Assembly: GCA_014871385.1 (NCBI GenBank)
Contig: CM026422.1
Coordinates: forward strand, 13,132,831-13,196,830
DNA length: 64,000 bases
Direction: 5' to 3'
Source of the DNA: Ceratodon purpureus
Taxonomy: Eukaryota > Streptophyta > Bryopsida > Pseudoditrichales > Ditrichaceae
Shown: positions 1-11,442 of the stretch, in pieces
Position numbering within the stretch: the stretch's first letter is position 1
Layout: the number at the start of each line of letters is the position of its first letter
Made by a program: the position numbers and the translations under genes
Notes under the pieces: generated by a model
The model's input: the letters and a program-made list of their open reading frames with translations, nothing else
What the model was told of the DNA's origin: nothing
Database searches by the model: none

Positions 1-21
1 CACATTCTACCTTCACATTAA

Positions 22-720
22 CCCCTAATCGGTCGTGACCATTTCTGACCAAAAACACTCCAAAAACTATCATTTTAGAAGCAAGAGTGAACAATCCAAA
101 AACAAAATGGATTTTGCATCTCTAACCTTAGGATCTTACTTAAGACTTTTAAAAGATCATGCACGATTTTTTTTAATAAATTGATTGCGTGGATTAGAAG
201 ATTATAGAGTTTGAAGTAAGAAATATTTTTCTTTTTAATCCTTTTAAAATAGGATCAGCTGACTTTGACTTCTTTTTGAATAATTTTTTTGCACTATACA
301 TGTTGGGGGTTTTGTACTAAAATGATGTACATGATGTAAGTTTCTTGTGCACCAAATTTTAAATTTAACAAAAAGGCATAGCATTGTGAAAAACATTGTC
401 TAAGGAATATGCGTTCATGTTATTGTTAATACTCATTTTTATTTTTATTTTTTATATACCATTTTTTGTTACAATAAAAATCCATGCGGTCAAAATAGAG
501 GTCTATTTCTATTCTTGAAGTTAAAAAAAAAAAAAAAAAAAAAAAAACAAAAAAAAAACAAAATATCTGTTTTTTATGTGAGAAAGAATTTTTTTTCTTC
601 ATGTTTGACTAAAAACATGATAAAACTTTGGCTTCTTATAGAATGAAAATCTTCCAAAATAATTTATTTATTTTTTATTATATATATATATATGTATATA
701 TATATATGTATATATATATG

Positions 721-767
<47 letters not shown>

Positions 768-1051
768 TTGATAATCTCAAAACCAATCATGTAAAGTTAC
801 TTGCATTAAAAATCCCAAAGGTAGTTGAAGGGTGTATCAAAATTTTAGAGCTGCTTGAGATGTAGGACAAACCGCTTTGGGTACCATAAATATTTTTTCC
901 AATGTCTAGTGCAAAAAAATTATACTTGCGCGAAGCTCTTACGATTCCCTATGTCTTCAAAGAATTTCAGAAACTCACATCCAAAATTGACATCGTAGGA
1001 ATCTGTCCAAAATTCCAAAAAGTTCATTCTAGGACTTTGGCCGTTTAGGGG
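22..1051. mobile_element. TTAA-flanked non-autonomous element (piggyBac/Kolobok-like), copy A
   Basis: The element starts cccctaatcgg at 22-32 and ends ccgtttagggg at 1041-1051, which are inverted repeats with one mismatch. It is flanked by TTAA at 18-21 and 1052-1055. The related repeat near 9130 reads cttcacattaagtaaaaa with a single TTAA and no insert, so it shows the empty target site and confirms TTAA duplication. The 1030-bp interior is AT-rich and non-coding, with an A-rich run near 523-560 and (TA)n/TATG microsatellite near 680-765. TTAA duplication with C-rich termini is typical of piggyBac; Kolobok also uses TTAA. No transposase is present. Confidence 0.8.
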
Positions 1052-1074
1052 TTAAGTAAAAATCTTACAACATA

Positions 1075-1367
1075 CTCCCTCTGTTTCTGAAAGAAATGGT
1101 GTTTTCCATTTTAGGCCGGGATTAAGCACAGTGACGCCCCCTTGACTCTGTAAATGCATCAGCTGCCAACCTGCTAAGCTGCCATTAAAATAAACTTTTT
1201 GAAATTCAATCAGGCAATCAGCTGGTGTCACCTTGCTGATTTCAGGTTCATGGCAAGTTCCTCCTTTAAATTCTTGACGGTGGACTTCCTGGTAATGATG
1301 AAACCATTGTTTCTTTGTGAAACAAAGACTTTGTGGAAAACACCATTTCTTTCAGAAACAGAGGGAG
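1075..1367. mobile_element. Stowaway-like (Tc1/mariner-type) MITE
   Basis: The 293-bp element has perfect 34-bp terminal inverted repeats at 1075-1108 and 1334-1367, beginning ctccctctgtttctgaaag. This matches the CTCCCTCCGT-type end known from plant Stowaway MITEs. It is flanked by TA at 1073-1074 and 1368-1369. The related copy near 9148 reads cttacaacataaccactatc with no insert, giving the empty site and confirming a TA duplication. It is non-coding. Confidence 0.9.
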
Positions 1368-1615
1368 TAACCACTATCATCATAAACATTTAAAATAAAA
1401 AGGTTTCCTTCAATTGGTACGTTACAACGACTCTGTCAATGTCACAAACATATAATTTTTATCACCTTGTCGAAGGTTAAACCTTTTGTTGGATCTTTTA
1501 GAACATATCTAAGATCTTATAGATTTGATTTGCATTGACCTTTGTGAGCTCTTAAAATATATTCGTATAATATCCTTAGTGGCTTTTAGAACTTCCTAAG
1601 GCTAGGTTGATTGTC

Positions 1616-1895
1616 ATAAAGCTTTAGCATTCCTTTTGAACTTGTGAGAATTGTTATAAAGCTTTAGCATTCCTTTTGAACTTGTGAGAATTGTTTATCC
1701 ATTTTGTGTATTACTCTTTGGTTAGTGCAGCTTTGTAGTGCGGCAGGTATTACATAGTTTATGTCCATCATGCTCTGTACTTCGTGCGGCATATTAGCAG
1801 TGCATCAAGTATTGCACAGTCTCTATCCATCAGGTTGGGTACTTCGTGCGGCGCATTAGTAGTGTGGCATGTATTGCACAATATCTATCCGTTAG
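1616..1895. repeat. Short tandem duplications
   Basis: A 40-bp unit (gctttagcattccttttgaa, then cttgtgagaattgtt) occurs twice at about 1621-1695. It is followed by a degenerate unit of about 65 bp carrying 'gtacttcgtgcggc', repeated at about 1775-1835 and 1836-1895. No gene is evident from 1440 to 2780. The segment 2276-2322 is a short tandem run of an aaacttttaaattt motif. Confidence 0.6.
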
Positions 1896-2788
1896 AAGCT
1901 TTGTTCTAGGTAAATGTGTGTCCTTGACAATCAACAATATTAAATAAAACCATACTAAAGTTGAGGCACCTAAAACAGACCACTTAACAATTTTAAGATA
2001 TGTAATTGAGGTATATAGTTTGAAGAAGATTTTACATGTGTACAAACATAAGGTGCTTGTTGAATGCAAAAAAAATTGTAATTTTATTTCCGATTTTGTA
2101 ATTATTAGAATTATTTGAAGTGAAAAGTTGAAATCGCACATGGTGGACATACAGGCTAATGTGAAACTGACCACCATGACACCAAAACTTGACCATGGTA
2201 CTACTATCAAAATATTCCCATATGATTCCTTTTTTATAAATTACCTTTAGTACTATCTTCTAAATCTCTATAGATTTTAAATTTAAAACTTTTAAATTTA
2301 AAACTTTTAAATTTAAAGCTTCTAGGAAAAAGAAAAGTCTACTAATAGGTTATGTGTGGCTAGTTGGGTATGGCTGCGTCTATGGTAGTGGAACCAATTC
2401 CCGACTGAATTTCAAGTTTGCATACTTAAAATTGTGGAAGAAAAAATTAAAATTTTTGGATGATTCCCAAAGCAATTGCAAAGGCATCCCCCTAAAAGAA
2501 CATTTTTTGAGCATTTCTAAAACATTTTTATGAATTTTTAACTCTGAAGGCTCAAAGTGACCATTAACTATTTACAAGAGTCCTGGTATTCATCGGAGGC
2601 TAGATTTTAAAAACAGAACGCTCTAGCACCAATCAGAACCAATCAAAAACTCTCAATTTTTCCGTACATGAACGTAATTAGAACCCTCTTGGATACTTTC
2701 TCAAACCAGATTGGTTTCTGACATCTAGCCCAAAAATAGCAGGGGTTGTGAATTGGACCCGCTCGGAAACTAGTTCCACTACCTTACC

Positions 2789-3640
2789 TTGTATTTACAA
2801 AACCAAAACCAAAATCGTAACCTCCGCTGCAGATCGCACTGTTCCAATATCGAGACCTCATTTTTAAGACGAGATATCTGCTTGGTACTTTATCCCGGAT
2901 TCTACACACGCATTAGGAGAAGTTTGGGGTCTCCAACGGGCCTTTTCCATGTTTTCTGTGCCAAAATTTTTGCCATGCCCGTGCACTTTACCTGCTGGCA
3001 CCAACTGTGCCAGCAGGTCGCCAAATGCTGCCAGCAGTGACAGCAGTTGGCATTTGGGGGGTCCAGCCAATCGCTTTCCTTCCCCACCCCACCCCACCCC
3101 CCCATTGGACAATATGAGCAGTAATGACACTGTCACCGACCGTGTGCCCACTGCTATCACCCCATTGGACAGTACCGGATCCTGTTGTCAGCGGATCCTG
3201 TTGTCAGCGAATCCTGCTGTCAGCGAGGCGAATTTTGTTGTCAGCGGGTAGGATATCGACCAATGAGATTTCGAAGAGAAGTGTCAGCGGGCAGGAAGCT
3301 CACCTAATCCGGGCTGTCTTACAAGGCCCGTTGGAGACCTGATTTTTCCCCTAATGAATATGCTACTCTAGAGCAACCATCTACTATTTGGACTCTCTAC
3401 TTACTCTTGAAAGTTACGATACGCTAAACAAAACAAAACATTCTACCTTGACAATGAGTAAAAATCTTACCATGTAACCACTATTAGCACAAACATTCAA
3501 AATAAAAGGTTTCCTTCGACGTTACAACCATGTGTCAATGATACATAAAACCACACGAAACAAAACCAAAACCAAAAAAGTAACCTCCACTAAGGACCAG
3601 AGTTCCAATGTTGACACCTTGATTAAGATCAGACACTACA
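2789..3640 (+). repeat. Dispersed repeat module, copy 2 (split by a MITE)
   Basis: Segment 2789-2910 (aaccaaaaccaaaa, then gtaacctcc, gttccaat, tatcccggattctacaca) matches 9315-9425. Segment 3357-3640 matches the following part of the module and runs into the start of a further unit (actctctacttactct, attctacctt, aaggtttccttcgac, gttacaaccatgtgt). The module therefore looks tandem here. The interruption is the inverted-repeat element at 2911-3356. Confidence 0.65.
2911..3356. mobile_element. Inverted-repeat MITE of about 446 bp, superfamily unclear
   Basis: Arms at 2911-2944 and 3323-3356 are inverted repeats of about 34 bp. The inner 17 bp, ggtctccaacgggcctt, is perfect; the outer half is imperfect (cattaggagaag versus cattaggggaaa). 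The related copy near 9408-9430 runs from tatcccggattctacaca straight on, without this block. The interior contains a hairpin near 2991-3017 (cctgctggca/tgccagcagg) and a short tandem motif 'atcctgttgtcagc' at about 3178-3250. The target duplication cannot be set exactly because both flanks have diverged. Confidence 0.65.
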
Positions 3641-4290
3641 GTCGCCTACAAGAAAAACGCATAATGCCTTTTAGAGGCATTCAAATATTTGTAAATAACA
3701 TATGATAAAATTGGTCCATGTTATCTTGTAAAATCATCACTCAATTCTTGGCCAATCCCACTCAAGCATACCAAGTTTCAATTTCAAAAAAGTAAATTTC
3801 TAATTCTTGGAGGATTTTTAAAGCCAATTTTTATGAATTTACAATATATTTTATTGAAAATAATTGGTCATGACTTTTTTTTAATTTGATTGCAAAGATA
3901 TGTAAGGAACATACATACACACATCTTTTGCATTAAAAATCACTCTATTGAGTACAAAGTTTTCCTCTATGAAGAATTCAATGAAAAGTTATTATGCAAA
4001 TAATTTTGTAATATAGATATTTCTTTATCGTTATTAGATTTTGGCAAAAGAATTGTCACATGGGATTCTTCCACCCAAATCTGAAATTATCTTTTTTGAA
4101 TGGAAATAGGGAGTTTGCTAAATGTAGCTATTGTATTATTTACAAATGTCACATTGTAGAAGTTGATTTTATACCAAGACATAAAGAATATGCTTGTAAA
4201 GCATTTATTACTTGAGTTGTAAAAAATGCTATAATTACAACAGACATGGAAGGAACAAGTTGCCTTATTGTTCATTCTTAATCTATTAAG

Positions 4291-4712
4291 TTGTTTGCTA
4301 TTCATCCCACCAAAGCCCATAGATATATGCCATGTTGGAATGCCGGAACTTTGAGAAGTATGATTAACAAGTGTAATAACAAATCACCTATAGCGTCAGG
4401 CGTGGACGAGGAGAATGTGAAGTTTTTTCAACGACTACAAATAAGATTGTCTTGGCACTTTTTACATGGTGTGCTCTTTTTGTATAAATATGGTAACATT
4501 TTGTTGCGTAAAGAAGGAGACAATATGTATATAGGTATTTGTGATTGGGGATTTGCATGTAGAATAGACTTTCCTCACCAATCCAATTATCTATATCAAT
4601 TAGAAAAAAATTGGATCAAGATAGAATGAGACGACCTTGGGTAGATTCCTTTTTAATGAGACTCCATAGATCAAAAGTAGCTAAATTTAGTTTAGCAACT
4701 AATGTGTATGCT
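4291..4712 (+). pseudogene. Kinase-like gene remnant
   Basis: The open stretch 4291-4629 ends with a segment reading GNILLRKEGDN followed by YIGICDWGFACRID. After a stop or frame change, the sequence at 4626-4718 reads RRPWVDSFLMRLHRSKVAKF and then SLATNVYAT before a stop. I interpret this as a decayed kinase-like C-lobe: NILL in place of the HxDLHxxNILL catalytic loop, CDWG in place of DFG, and a later 'NDVYxLG'-like motif. The catalytic HxD itself is not recognisable. Family assignment is from motif memory only; a chance open frame is possible. Confidence 0.4.
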
Positions 4713-4719
4713 ACATGAA

Positions 4720-6036
4720 GATTAATTTTTTGAATAATAAACTCTTCTGCACCAGAAATTGGAATTTCAAACGTCGATTTTCAAATTTAGGCTATGGGCC
4801 TACAAAGACTATGTAGTGTAGCTGCAAACAAACGCTATAATGCACTTTTAAAAAGAATAGAGACATTTCAATGGTCAACACCATGTTGTGGATTGATCCA
4901 ATAGACTACTATCGAAAATAAAATAAAATAAAGACAGTTTTTCTGAATAAAAGAATTTGAAATATATATTTTTATTTTTGGAATCAACTTACTTGAAGTT
5001 TATAAAATTCCTTAGCATTAAACTAATGTCAATGTGCTCAATGGAACGGGTACCACTAGTATCCAATGAGAGTAAATGTTGAGATTTAAAATATCCAACG
5101 ACAGAGAAAGTTCAGAATGAGGATATCTAAGGGCTGAAGCGGCACTAGCACAAAGTATCTACTGGCTACAATTCATCTCATCAGGGATCTGCAGTGCACT
5201 AAATTCAGATTAATAGAAGCAAATCCAACGGCATCTGTTCGTCCATGGAAATTTATTTGGGGCAGCCCGTGGTTCTGGGAAAAAATCTGAAAAAAAATTG
5301 AATTGGAATAATGAAACGGGTTCAGTGAACGACGAACAGGGAGAGTAAACGCAAAAAGCAATCAAGTCTGTTGTCTTATGTGATTCAGTCACACCGGGTG
5401 GGCCACCCCATGTGCAATTTCAATCTTGATGGAAACAGCTTGTTCCAGCGTCATTTCTCTGTCAATTCGACCTGGAGAAGTACCCAAGTTCTATTAAAGT
5501 AGAGATTGGTATTCCCCTTAGGGTTCTAATTCCGTGGCCTATCAGTGCACCAATATCTGAGCAGACAGCATCTACCTACCAGTCTACCACACTCAGCAGA
5601 CTATATAACAACCTATCATGTTCTCCATGCAAGAATCTTTGTATTGCATATACCTACTCACGGAAATAGTCGTCAACAATGTTGCACTTCAAATATTCAT
5701 GACAATTTGATAAATTTAGAAAAAAATGTTAAAAAATCAGATTTGTAATTTTTGACCTAACTACAATTTGTATAAATTTTATCCCCATAGTTTTCTCAAT
5801 CCCAGATATGTTGAATGGCTTAAACTGACGGGAATACCCATCTCTACCTTACTAAGATCTCCACAAGTGGTTACATAAGGTATAGATACCCATAACCGAT
5901 AATGGCCCCATCACAAATAAGTAGGCTTCTTGGTTACAGAATAATGGAAAACCAGTAGCCCATAATTGATGAACAGTAGATTAATTCAGGATGCATCCTC
6001 CAATAGAACGCGTCTGTGACTGTTATGGAAGTTGTT
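4720..6036. other. Gene-free stretch
   Basis: No convincing coding exon is seen. The short open frames here show no family motif or codon structure. Confidence 0.5.
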
Positions 6037-7050
6037 AGCGAAAGCATTGATCATCAGTTCCAGGTACATGAGTGATCTGAATGCCATCCGGTCTCGATTG
6101 TGGACACTTTGTTGGGAAACATGTCGACTGCGAACTTCGTTATTTCTCGGAAAGGTAAGTCTGGACCTACGTATGTGGGACATCTGCTGCATGGTTAGTT
6201 TAGGTATCTCCGTGACTCACATCAGAAGTGTTAGCTAGGTACTCGGGAAGATGAAATTTTGAAATGGAAATCTCATGCCCGACATGTTGACGTATCTGCA
6301 TAAGTAGTTCTGAAGCCTCGACTGCTGAAACATACGAGGATATTGCTAGGTAGCGAACAATTGAGCCATTTTGGACTAATTTTGGAGCAAGCCTGGATGA
6401 GGGATTCTTGAATGCAGCCGTCTGAGTTCACTGATTAAAACCGTTGAGTCTTTCTGAGCTTGTAAAATGAAAGGCAACTAAACTCAGTATTCCGTCATGC
6501 CCTCGCCTCATGACATGGCGCTTCTTGATGAGCTCCTTGCAACTCTGCAGATCATTGATTGTTAGGCGCGGAACTTGGAAGCCAGTATGTGAAGGGAGAG
6601 GTTGGGCACTGCAATGGGCGAAGTAAAGAAGAAGTTCACTCACGGAGAACCGGTGAGTTCAACGTCCTTTGCTTCTATTTAGAAACCATGCAATGATCCG
6701 CAGTAGATGTGAAATACAACCTCGGCATCTACTGTCCCACATTGTAGTTCATGCTAGGAGGGGCAGCTCTAAATCTCTGAAGTTTGATCCAATGCTTTTC
6801 TTTTGACATGCAGGTCTCTGATTCTATCTTTCGGTTCTACCAACCCAAAGTACCGGTTCAACTGGAGGTGGTGTTTGTTCATGGATTGGTGGACGACAAC
6901 AGTGGAGATGCATATTGGAAGACTTGGCTGGCTCGTGATGGTACACCGAACAATGTTTGGCCAATGACATGGCTCCCAGCGGAGTTCCCCTTTGCGCAAG
7001 TCTATGCACTCAAATACGATGCCAGCATGAAGCAGTCTGCCACCGATGGA
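6037..7050 (+). repeat. Segmental duplication of the HNL 5' region, copy 1
   Basis: About 1.0 kb is almost identical to 10435-11442, with scattered substitutions and a few small indels. It begins at agcgaaagcattgatcatca and stops abruptly after gccaccgatgga at 7050. The duplicated block holds the HNL upstream region, the first coding exon, the first intron, and about 237 bp of exon 2. The two copies are direct repeats about 4.4 kb apart. Confidence 0.9.
6614..7050 (+). pseudogene. Truncated HNL receptor copy (5' fragment)
   Basis: Exon 1 (6614-6652, MGEVKKKFTHGEP) and the start of exon 2 (6814-7050) are nearly identical to the full gene at 11006. Splice sites are kept (CCG|gtgag and acatgcag|GTC). 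At 7050 the frame runs into unrelated AT-rich DNA (ttttattttaataaac) and soon meets a stop. Only the first part of the alpha/beta-hydrolase domain remains, including VVFVHGLVDD; the NB-ARC, LRR and ZZ parts are gone. A short protein could still be made, but the abrupt break marks it as a duplication relic. Confidence 0.8.
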
Positions 7051-9060
7051 TTTTATTTTAATAAACAAATTACAAAAATAGCTATGCTTTTATATAGTGT
7101 AGCCTAGTCACTTCGACACACAAAACTATCAAACCTTTCCGAGTCGAGAGGCCAGTTGTCAAAGATTCAGGCCAAGCTAAGTCGAGAGTTCCAACTTTTT
7201 GGTTGAAAAATATATTAAAATATTCCATTTCAAGTTGGAAGGCCAAGACCTATGATCATAAGTGTAGTGCAGTGCCAATGGTTGTCAAAAGGTTAATCAA
7301 TAAAGCATGACAAGGCCTATGGAGCATGACATGCCCTTAATAGCCAAAGAGTTTTGTCTTTTGTGCATTTTTATTAAAAAACTCCATGGTCTCCCGACCG
7401 ACTTTTGGGTAGAGCATTTTGCTTAACCCAAGTTTTGCTCAAGAGGCTGTCGCCTTAGTAACAAAACTTCCAACAAGTGCTCTCATGTAGGCCTTTTTAG
7501 AGGCAAATGCCTTCTCAACCTTCGGTCATTGAGTGAAGGCATTTTTGACAAACTTTGGGCATTTTAGGAATTTGATTGATGCAAAGGGATGGCCTCTTGA
7601 CCGACTGTCATAACTATGTGAAGCACCCCTAAGACCACTTCACATGATAAGCAAATGTTGTAGAAGATTATGAGGACTAAATTATTTCTAACATCGTCAA
7701 ATATCCTCAGCGTTTTAGTTATTATTTAGAAAATATCATATTTGTGAGCTTATCTTTTGAGTCATTCAAATTTTCTTATAAATGTGTGTAACAATAATAC
7801 CTCATAAACTTAATCACCAAAATAGAGTAGCTGATTTGTTCAAAAAGAATTATAAAACAACAAACTACAAAACTCAAAAGTTCAAATCACACAAAATCAA
7901 ATATCGTATAAAAATGATTTTGACTATTTCAAATCCATCTTATGTTATTTTGGTGATCTTGTTTTAAATTTATACAAATTAATTTGTTGAAAAATAACAT
8001 TTTTTTCCAAAATATATACATATTCATTTGGAGGGGCACAAACTGTCTACCTTATTATGGTAGTACTTTGTCTTTAACAAATAAACTCCTAAATATCTTT
8101 AGCATCAATCATACAATATAAGCCATTGTTCAAAGTTCTAACTCAAATATGAATCTTCAACGTTTACTAACTCTATGTGCTTTAAATGTTTTATACCTTT
8201 CCACTAGATAGTATATCCTTTACACTCCATCTTATTAAGACCTTCATATATAATAAATTTTAATGAAAATATTATTCTAACTTAGCTAATTTAGTTTTGT
8301 ATTATCATAGCCAATGTAGCAAAATAAGTATGATATTGCATGTTTCTTTATTTTTTGTAAGCCCTTCACATATTAGCAAATTTTTATTTATTTTTATTGT
8401 TTGAACAATAGTTCAAGAATTCCTTCATGTCATAGCACAAATTTAAAATAAAATCCGTTTTTTTATTATTGAAGTATTTCAAAAAAAATTGCCCCTATTT
8501 GAAGAAATTGTGGTATTTACCATTAAAAATGTAGATCCTACCAAGAGTAATTAAGTTCAATCATAAATATCATAATTTATTGACAATGTTTGAACCTTGT
8601 TGCTTGTGATTTTTTTCATAAAAAAACCTTTTTACTACCTCTAAAATTTGGTGTACAAAAAATCAACATCAAATATATCACAATGATATAAATTTGGGCA
8701 TATTGTAATATAAAAATGTGGCATGAAGAAAAGTCAAAATTCACTACTCTTGATTAACTAGAATAAAATTATATCATTTTGTAACCAACGTTATTTCTCA
8801 TCTAACATTTCACGCATTGACCAATATCATATGCTTTGAAAATGAAAATCAATTTAAATTTTTTAAATTCATTTTACTCTTTCTAGTGAAAAATACAATC
8901 TTGAAAATTACTTAAATGAGAAATAGTGACATAGTTCTAAGAACTAAATTCTATTTTGTAATCTGAGACTTGCATGTACTGGACTTGAAATAATATTACC
9001 TGAGCCATGAATGACAAACTAAGAATAAACGAGCACCTAACTATACCAGAACAACTAATT
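7051..9060. other. AT-rich gene-free stretch
   Basis: No coding signal is seen. The base composition changes abruptly at 7051, where homology to the HNL gene ends. Nothing recognisable as a transposon terminus was found. Confidence 0.5.
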
Positions 9061-9470
9061 CATGTGCCTTCACTCTCTACTTACTCTAAGTTACGGTATG
9101 TTAAACAAAATGATACAATCTACCTTCACATTAAGTAAAAAGCTTACAACATAACCACTATCTACACAAACATTCAAAATTGCAATGGATTTTTCTTTTG
9201 CTACCAATAAAAATAGAAAACAGAAAAAAAATAAAAAAATTCCAAACAATAAGGTTTCCTTCGACTGCTACGTTACAACCATGTGTGAACGATATTAAAT
9301 AAAGCAAGACGAGTTAAACAAAACCAAAACCAAAACAGTAACCTCCACTGTGGATCACACTGTTCCAATGTTGACACATTATTTTGAAGACCAGATCTCC
9401 GCCATATCCCGGATTCTACACAATGAAAAGCTATTCTAAAGCGAGCATATACTGTTTGAAGGTGTCAACA
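9060..9470 (+). repeat. Dispersed repeat module, copy 3 (uninterrupted reference copy)
   Basis: This copy contains, in order: actctctacttactct, ctaccttcacattaagtaaa, cttacaacataaccactatc, aaggtttccttcgac, gttacaaccatgtgt, aaccaaaaccaaaa, gttccaatgttgacac, and tatcccggattctacaca. It lacks the elements found in copies 1 and 2, so it serves as the empty-site comparison for three insertions. It has a private A-rich insertion of about 70 bp near 9181-9250. Confidence 0.7.
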
Positions 9471-10434
9471 AAGTGGAAAACACTGTTCGTCGTCCTCATC
9501 TCGCACCACGCTGATTTCGGGAATGGCCCTCATCTGCAAGTGTCTGTACCGCTGGACGAGACTGGAAGACTCTCAGGCTTCTCAGTGTGGTAGGCTGGCT
9601 GCTAGACGGCGTGCTCTGTGTCGAAACCAGTTCATCGGATGCACAAGCACATGAGGGACCCACCTGATCGATCTGCACGACTGAAGTACTGATCTATGCG
9701 CTGTGCTGTTCAAGGTGGCTCCGAGATCTGGGGCTTGTTTCTGCCGACAGGGTCTGGAAGTTACATGACGCGGAGTTTGGTGGATTGAACCTTGCTGGAT
9801 GCATGGCAGTTGCCTTCGCGTTGGCTGTGAAGATCAGTTGGAGCTAGTGGATTCTGTGGGTTCCGAAGAGGGCGGTTTTAACTGGAATGGAGGTTGTGTA
9901 CCAGAGTGGCGTGCAAGTTAGATCCGCTTTCAGGTTCGATACGCTTTCAGCTTCGTGAAGGAGCTTGACGTGCTTTGTATGCGTAAGAAGTGCGACTTGA
10001 TTCTTTGTTGGTGAGGCCGCAGTCGTGATTGTTGCAGCGGGTGGAAGCCATGTAGATTTATAGGCTGGTCGGTAGTTCTTGTTGGTTGGATGTCTCCGAT
10101 CCTTTGGCCGATTTATGGGTGTAAGATTCGTGGCGGATCTTGAGATAGAGAACTGTTTTTGTGCTCGAGTTTGAGCAGGTCGCAGAAGGACGAGTTGGTT
10201 AACGAGAGAAAGGTTGTGCTTTACGACTGCGAGTTTAAGAATCATGTGAGAGGCTAGAGTTGACAAGTTAGGTCTTGGGCTACCATGGCTGACATCACGA
10301 AGCCTGTGCTCAGTTAATCATCCGCCGACGCTATCTGCTTTCGAGTGACGTGCATCGCTCACCAAGGAGCGAGGATTTCCCAGAGAAGGCAGAGATTGCT
10401 TCAGAAGTGCAGTGTTGGCTCACAAGCGAAAGCA

Positions 10435-11442
10435 TTGATCATCAGCTCCAGGTATGAGTGATCTGAATGCCATCCGGTATCGATTGTGGACACTTTGTTG
10501 GGAAACATGTCGACTGCGAACTTCGTTATTTCTCGGAAAGGTAAGTCTGGACCTACGTATGTGGGGCATCTGCTGCATGGTTAGTTTAGGTATCTCCGTG
10601 ACTCACATCAGAAGTGTTAGCTAGGTACTCGGGAAGATGAAATTTTGAAATGGAAATCTCATGCCCGACATGTTGACGTATCTGCATAAGTAGTTCTGAA
10701 GCCTCGACTGCTGAAACATACGAGGATATTGCTAGGTAGTGAACAATTGAGCCATTTTGGACTAATTTTGGAGCAAGCGTGGATCAGGGATTCATCTTGA
10801 ATGCAGCCGTCTGAGTTCACTGATCAAAACCGTTGAGTCTTTCTGAGCTTGTAAAATGAAAGGCAACTAAACGTCTCAGTATTCCGTCATGCCCTCGCCT
10901 CATGAAATGGCGCTTCTTGATGAGCTCCTTGCAACTCTGCAGATCGTTGATTGTTAGGCGCGGAACTTGGAAGCCAGTATGTGAAGGGAGAGGTTGGGCA
11001 CTGCAATGGGCGAAGTAAAGAAGAAGTTCACTCACGGAGAACCGGTGAGTTCAATGTCCTTTGCTTCTATTTAGAAACCATGCAATGATCCGCAGTAGAT
11101 GTGAAATACAACCTCGGCATCTACTGTCCCACATTGTAGTTCATGCTAGGAGGGGCAGCTCTAAATCTCTGAAGTTTGATCCAATGCTTTTCTTTTGACA
11201 TGCAGGTCTCTGATGCTATCTTTCGATTCTACCAACCCAAAGTACCGGTTCAACTGGAGGTGGTGTTTGTTCATGGATTGGTGGACGACAACAGTGGAGA
11301 TGCATATTGGAAGACTTGGCTGGCTCGTGATGGTACACCGAACAATGTTTGGCCAATGACATGGCTCCCAGCGGAGTTCCCCTTTGCGCAAGTCTATGCA
11401 CTCAAATACGATGCCAGCATGAATCAGACTGCCACCGATGGA
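10435..11442 (+). repeat. Segmental duplication of the HNL 5' region, copy 2 (in the intact gene)
   Basis: This is the partner of 6037-7050. Here the sequence continues into the full receptor gene after gccaccgatgga at 11442, so this is the parental arrangement or a longer copy of it. Confidence 0.9.
10902..11018 (+). promoter_or_regulatory. Possible upstream ORF overlapping the HNL start
   Basis: An ATG at 10902 opens 38 codons (begins MKWRFLMSSLQLC). They end at a TAA (11016-11018) just inside the receptor coding sequence, whose ATG is at 11006, in another frame. The same frame is open in the duplicated copy upstream. If the transcript starts upstream of 10902, this would limit translation of the receptor. 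The transcription start is not known. Confidence 0.3.

Larger units (their letters stand above)
1..1440 (+). repeat. Dispersed repeat module, copy 1 (split by two insertions)
   Basis: Pieces at 1-21, 1056-1074 and 1370-1440 align in order with an uninterrupted copy near 9115-9290. Shared landmarks are the 'ctaccttcacattaagtaaaaa' region, 'cttacaacataaccactat', and 'aaggtttccttc' followed by 'gttacaacga/cc'. The gaps between the pieces are exactly the two inverted-repeat elements at 22-1051 and 1075-1367. The left end lies outside the window. No coding potential is seen. Confidence 0.75.

Noticed and set aside
9844-10266. Minus-strand open frame of 140 codons upstream of the HNL gene
   Set aside because: No motif, low-complexity composition, and it lies antisense to the probable receptor leader; the plus strand carries the leader signals.
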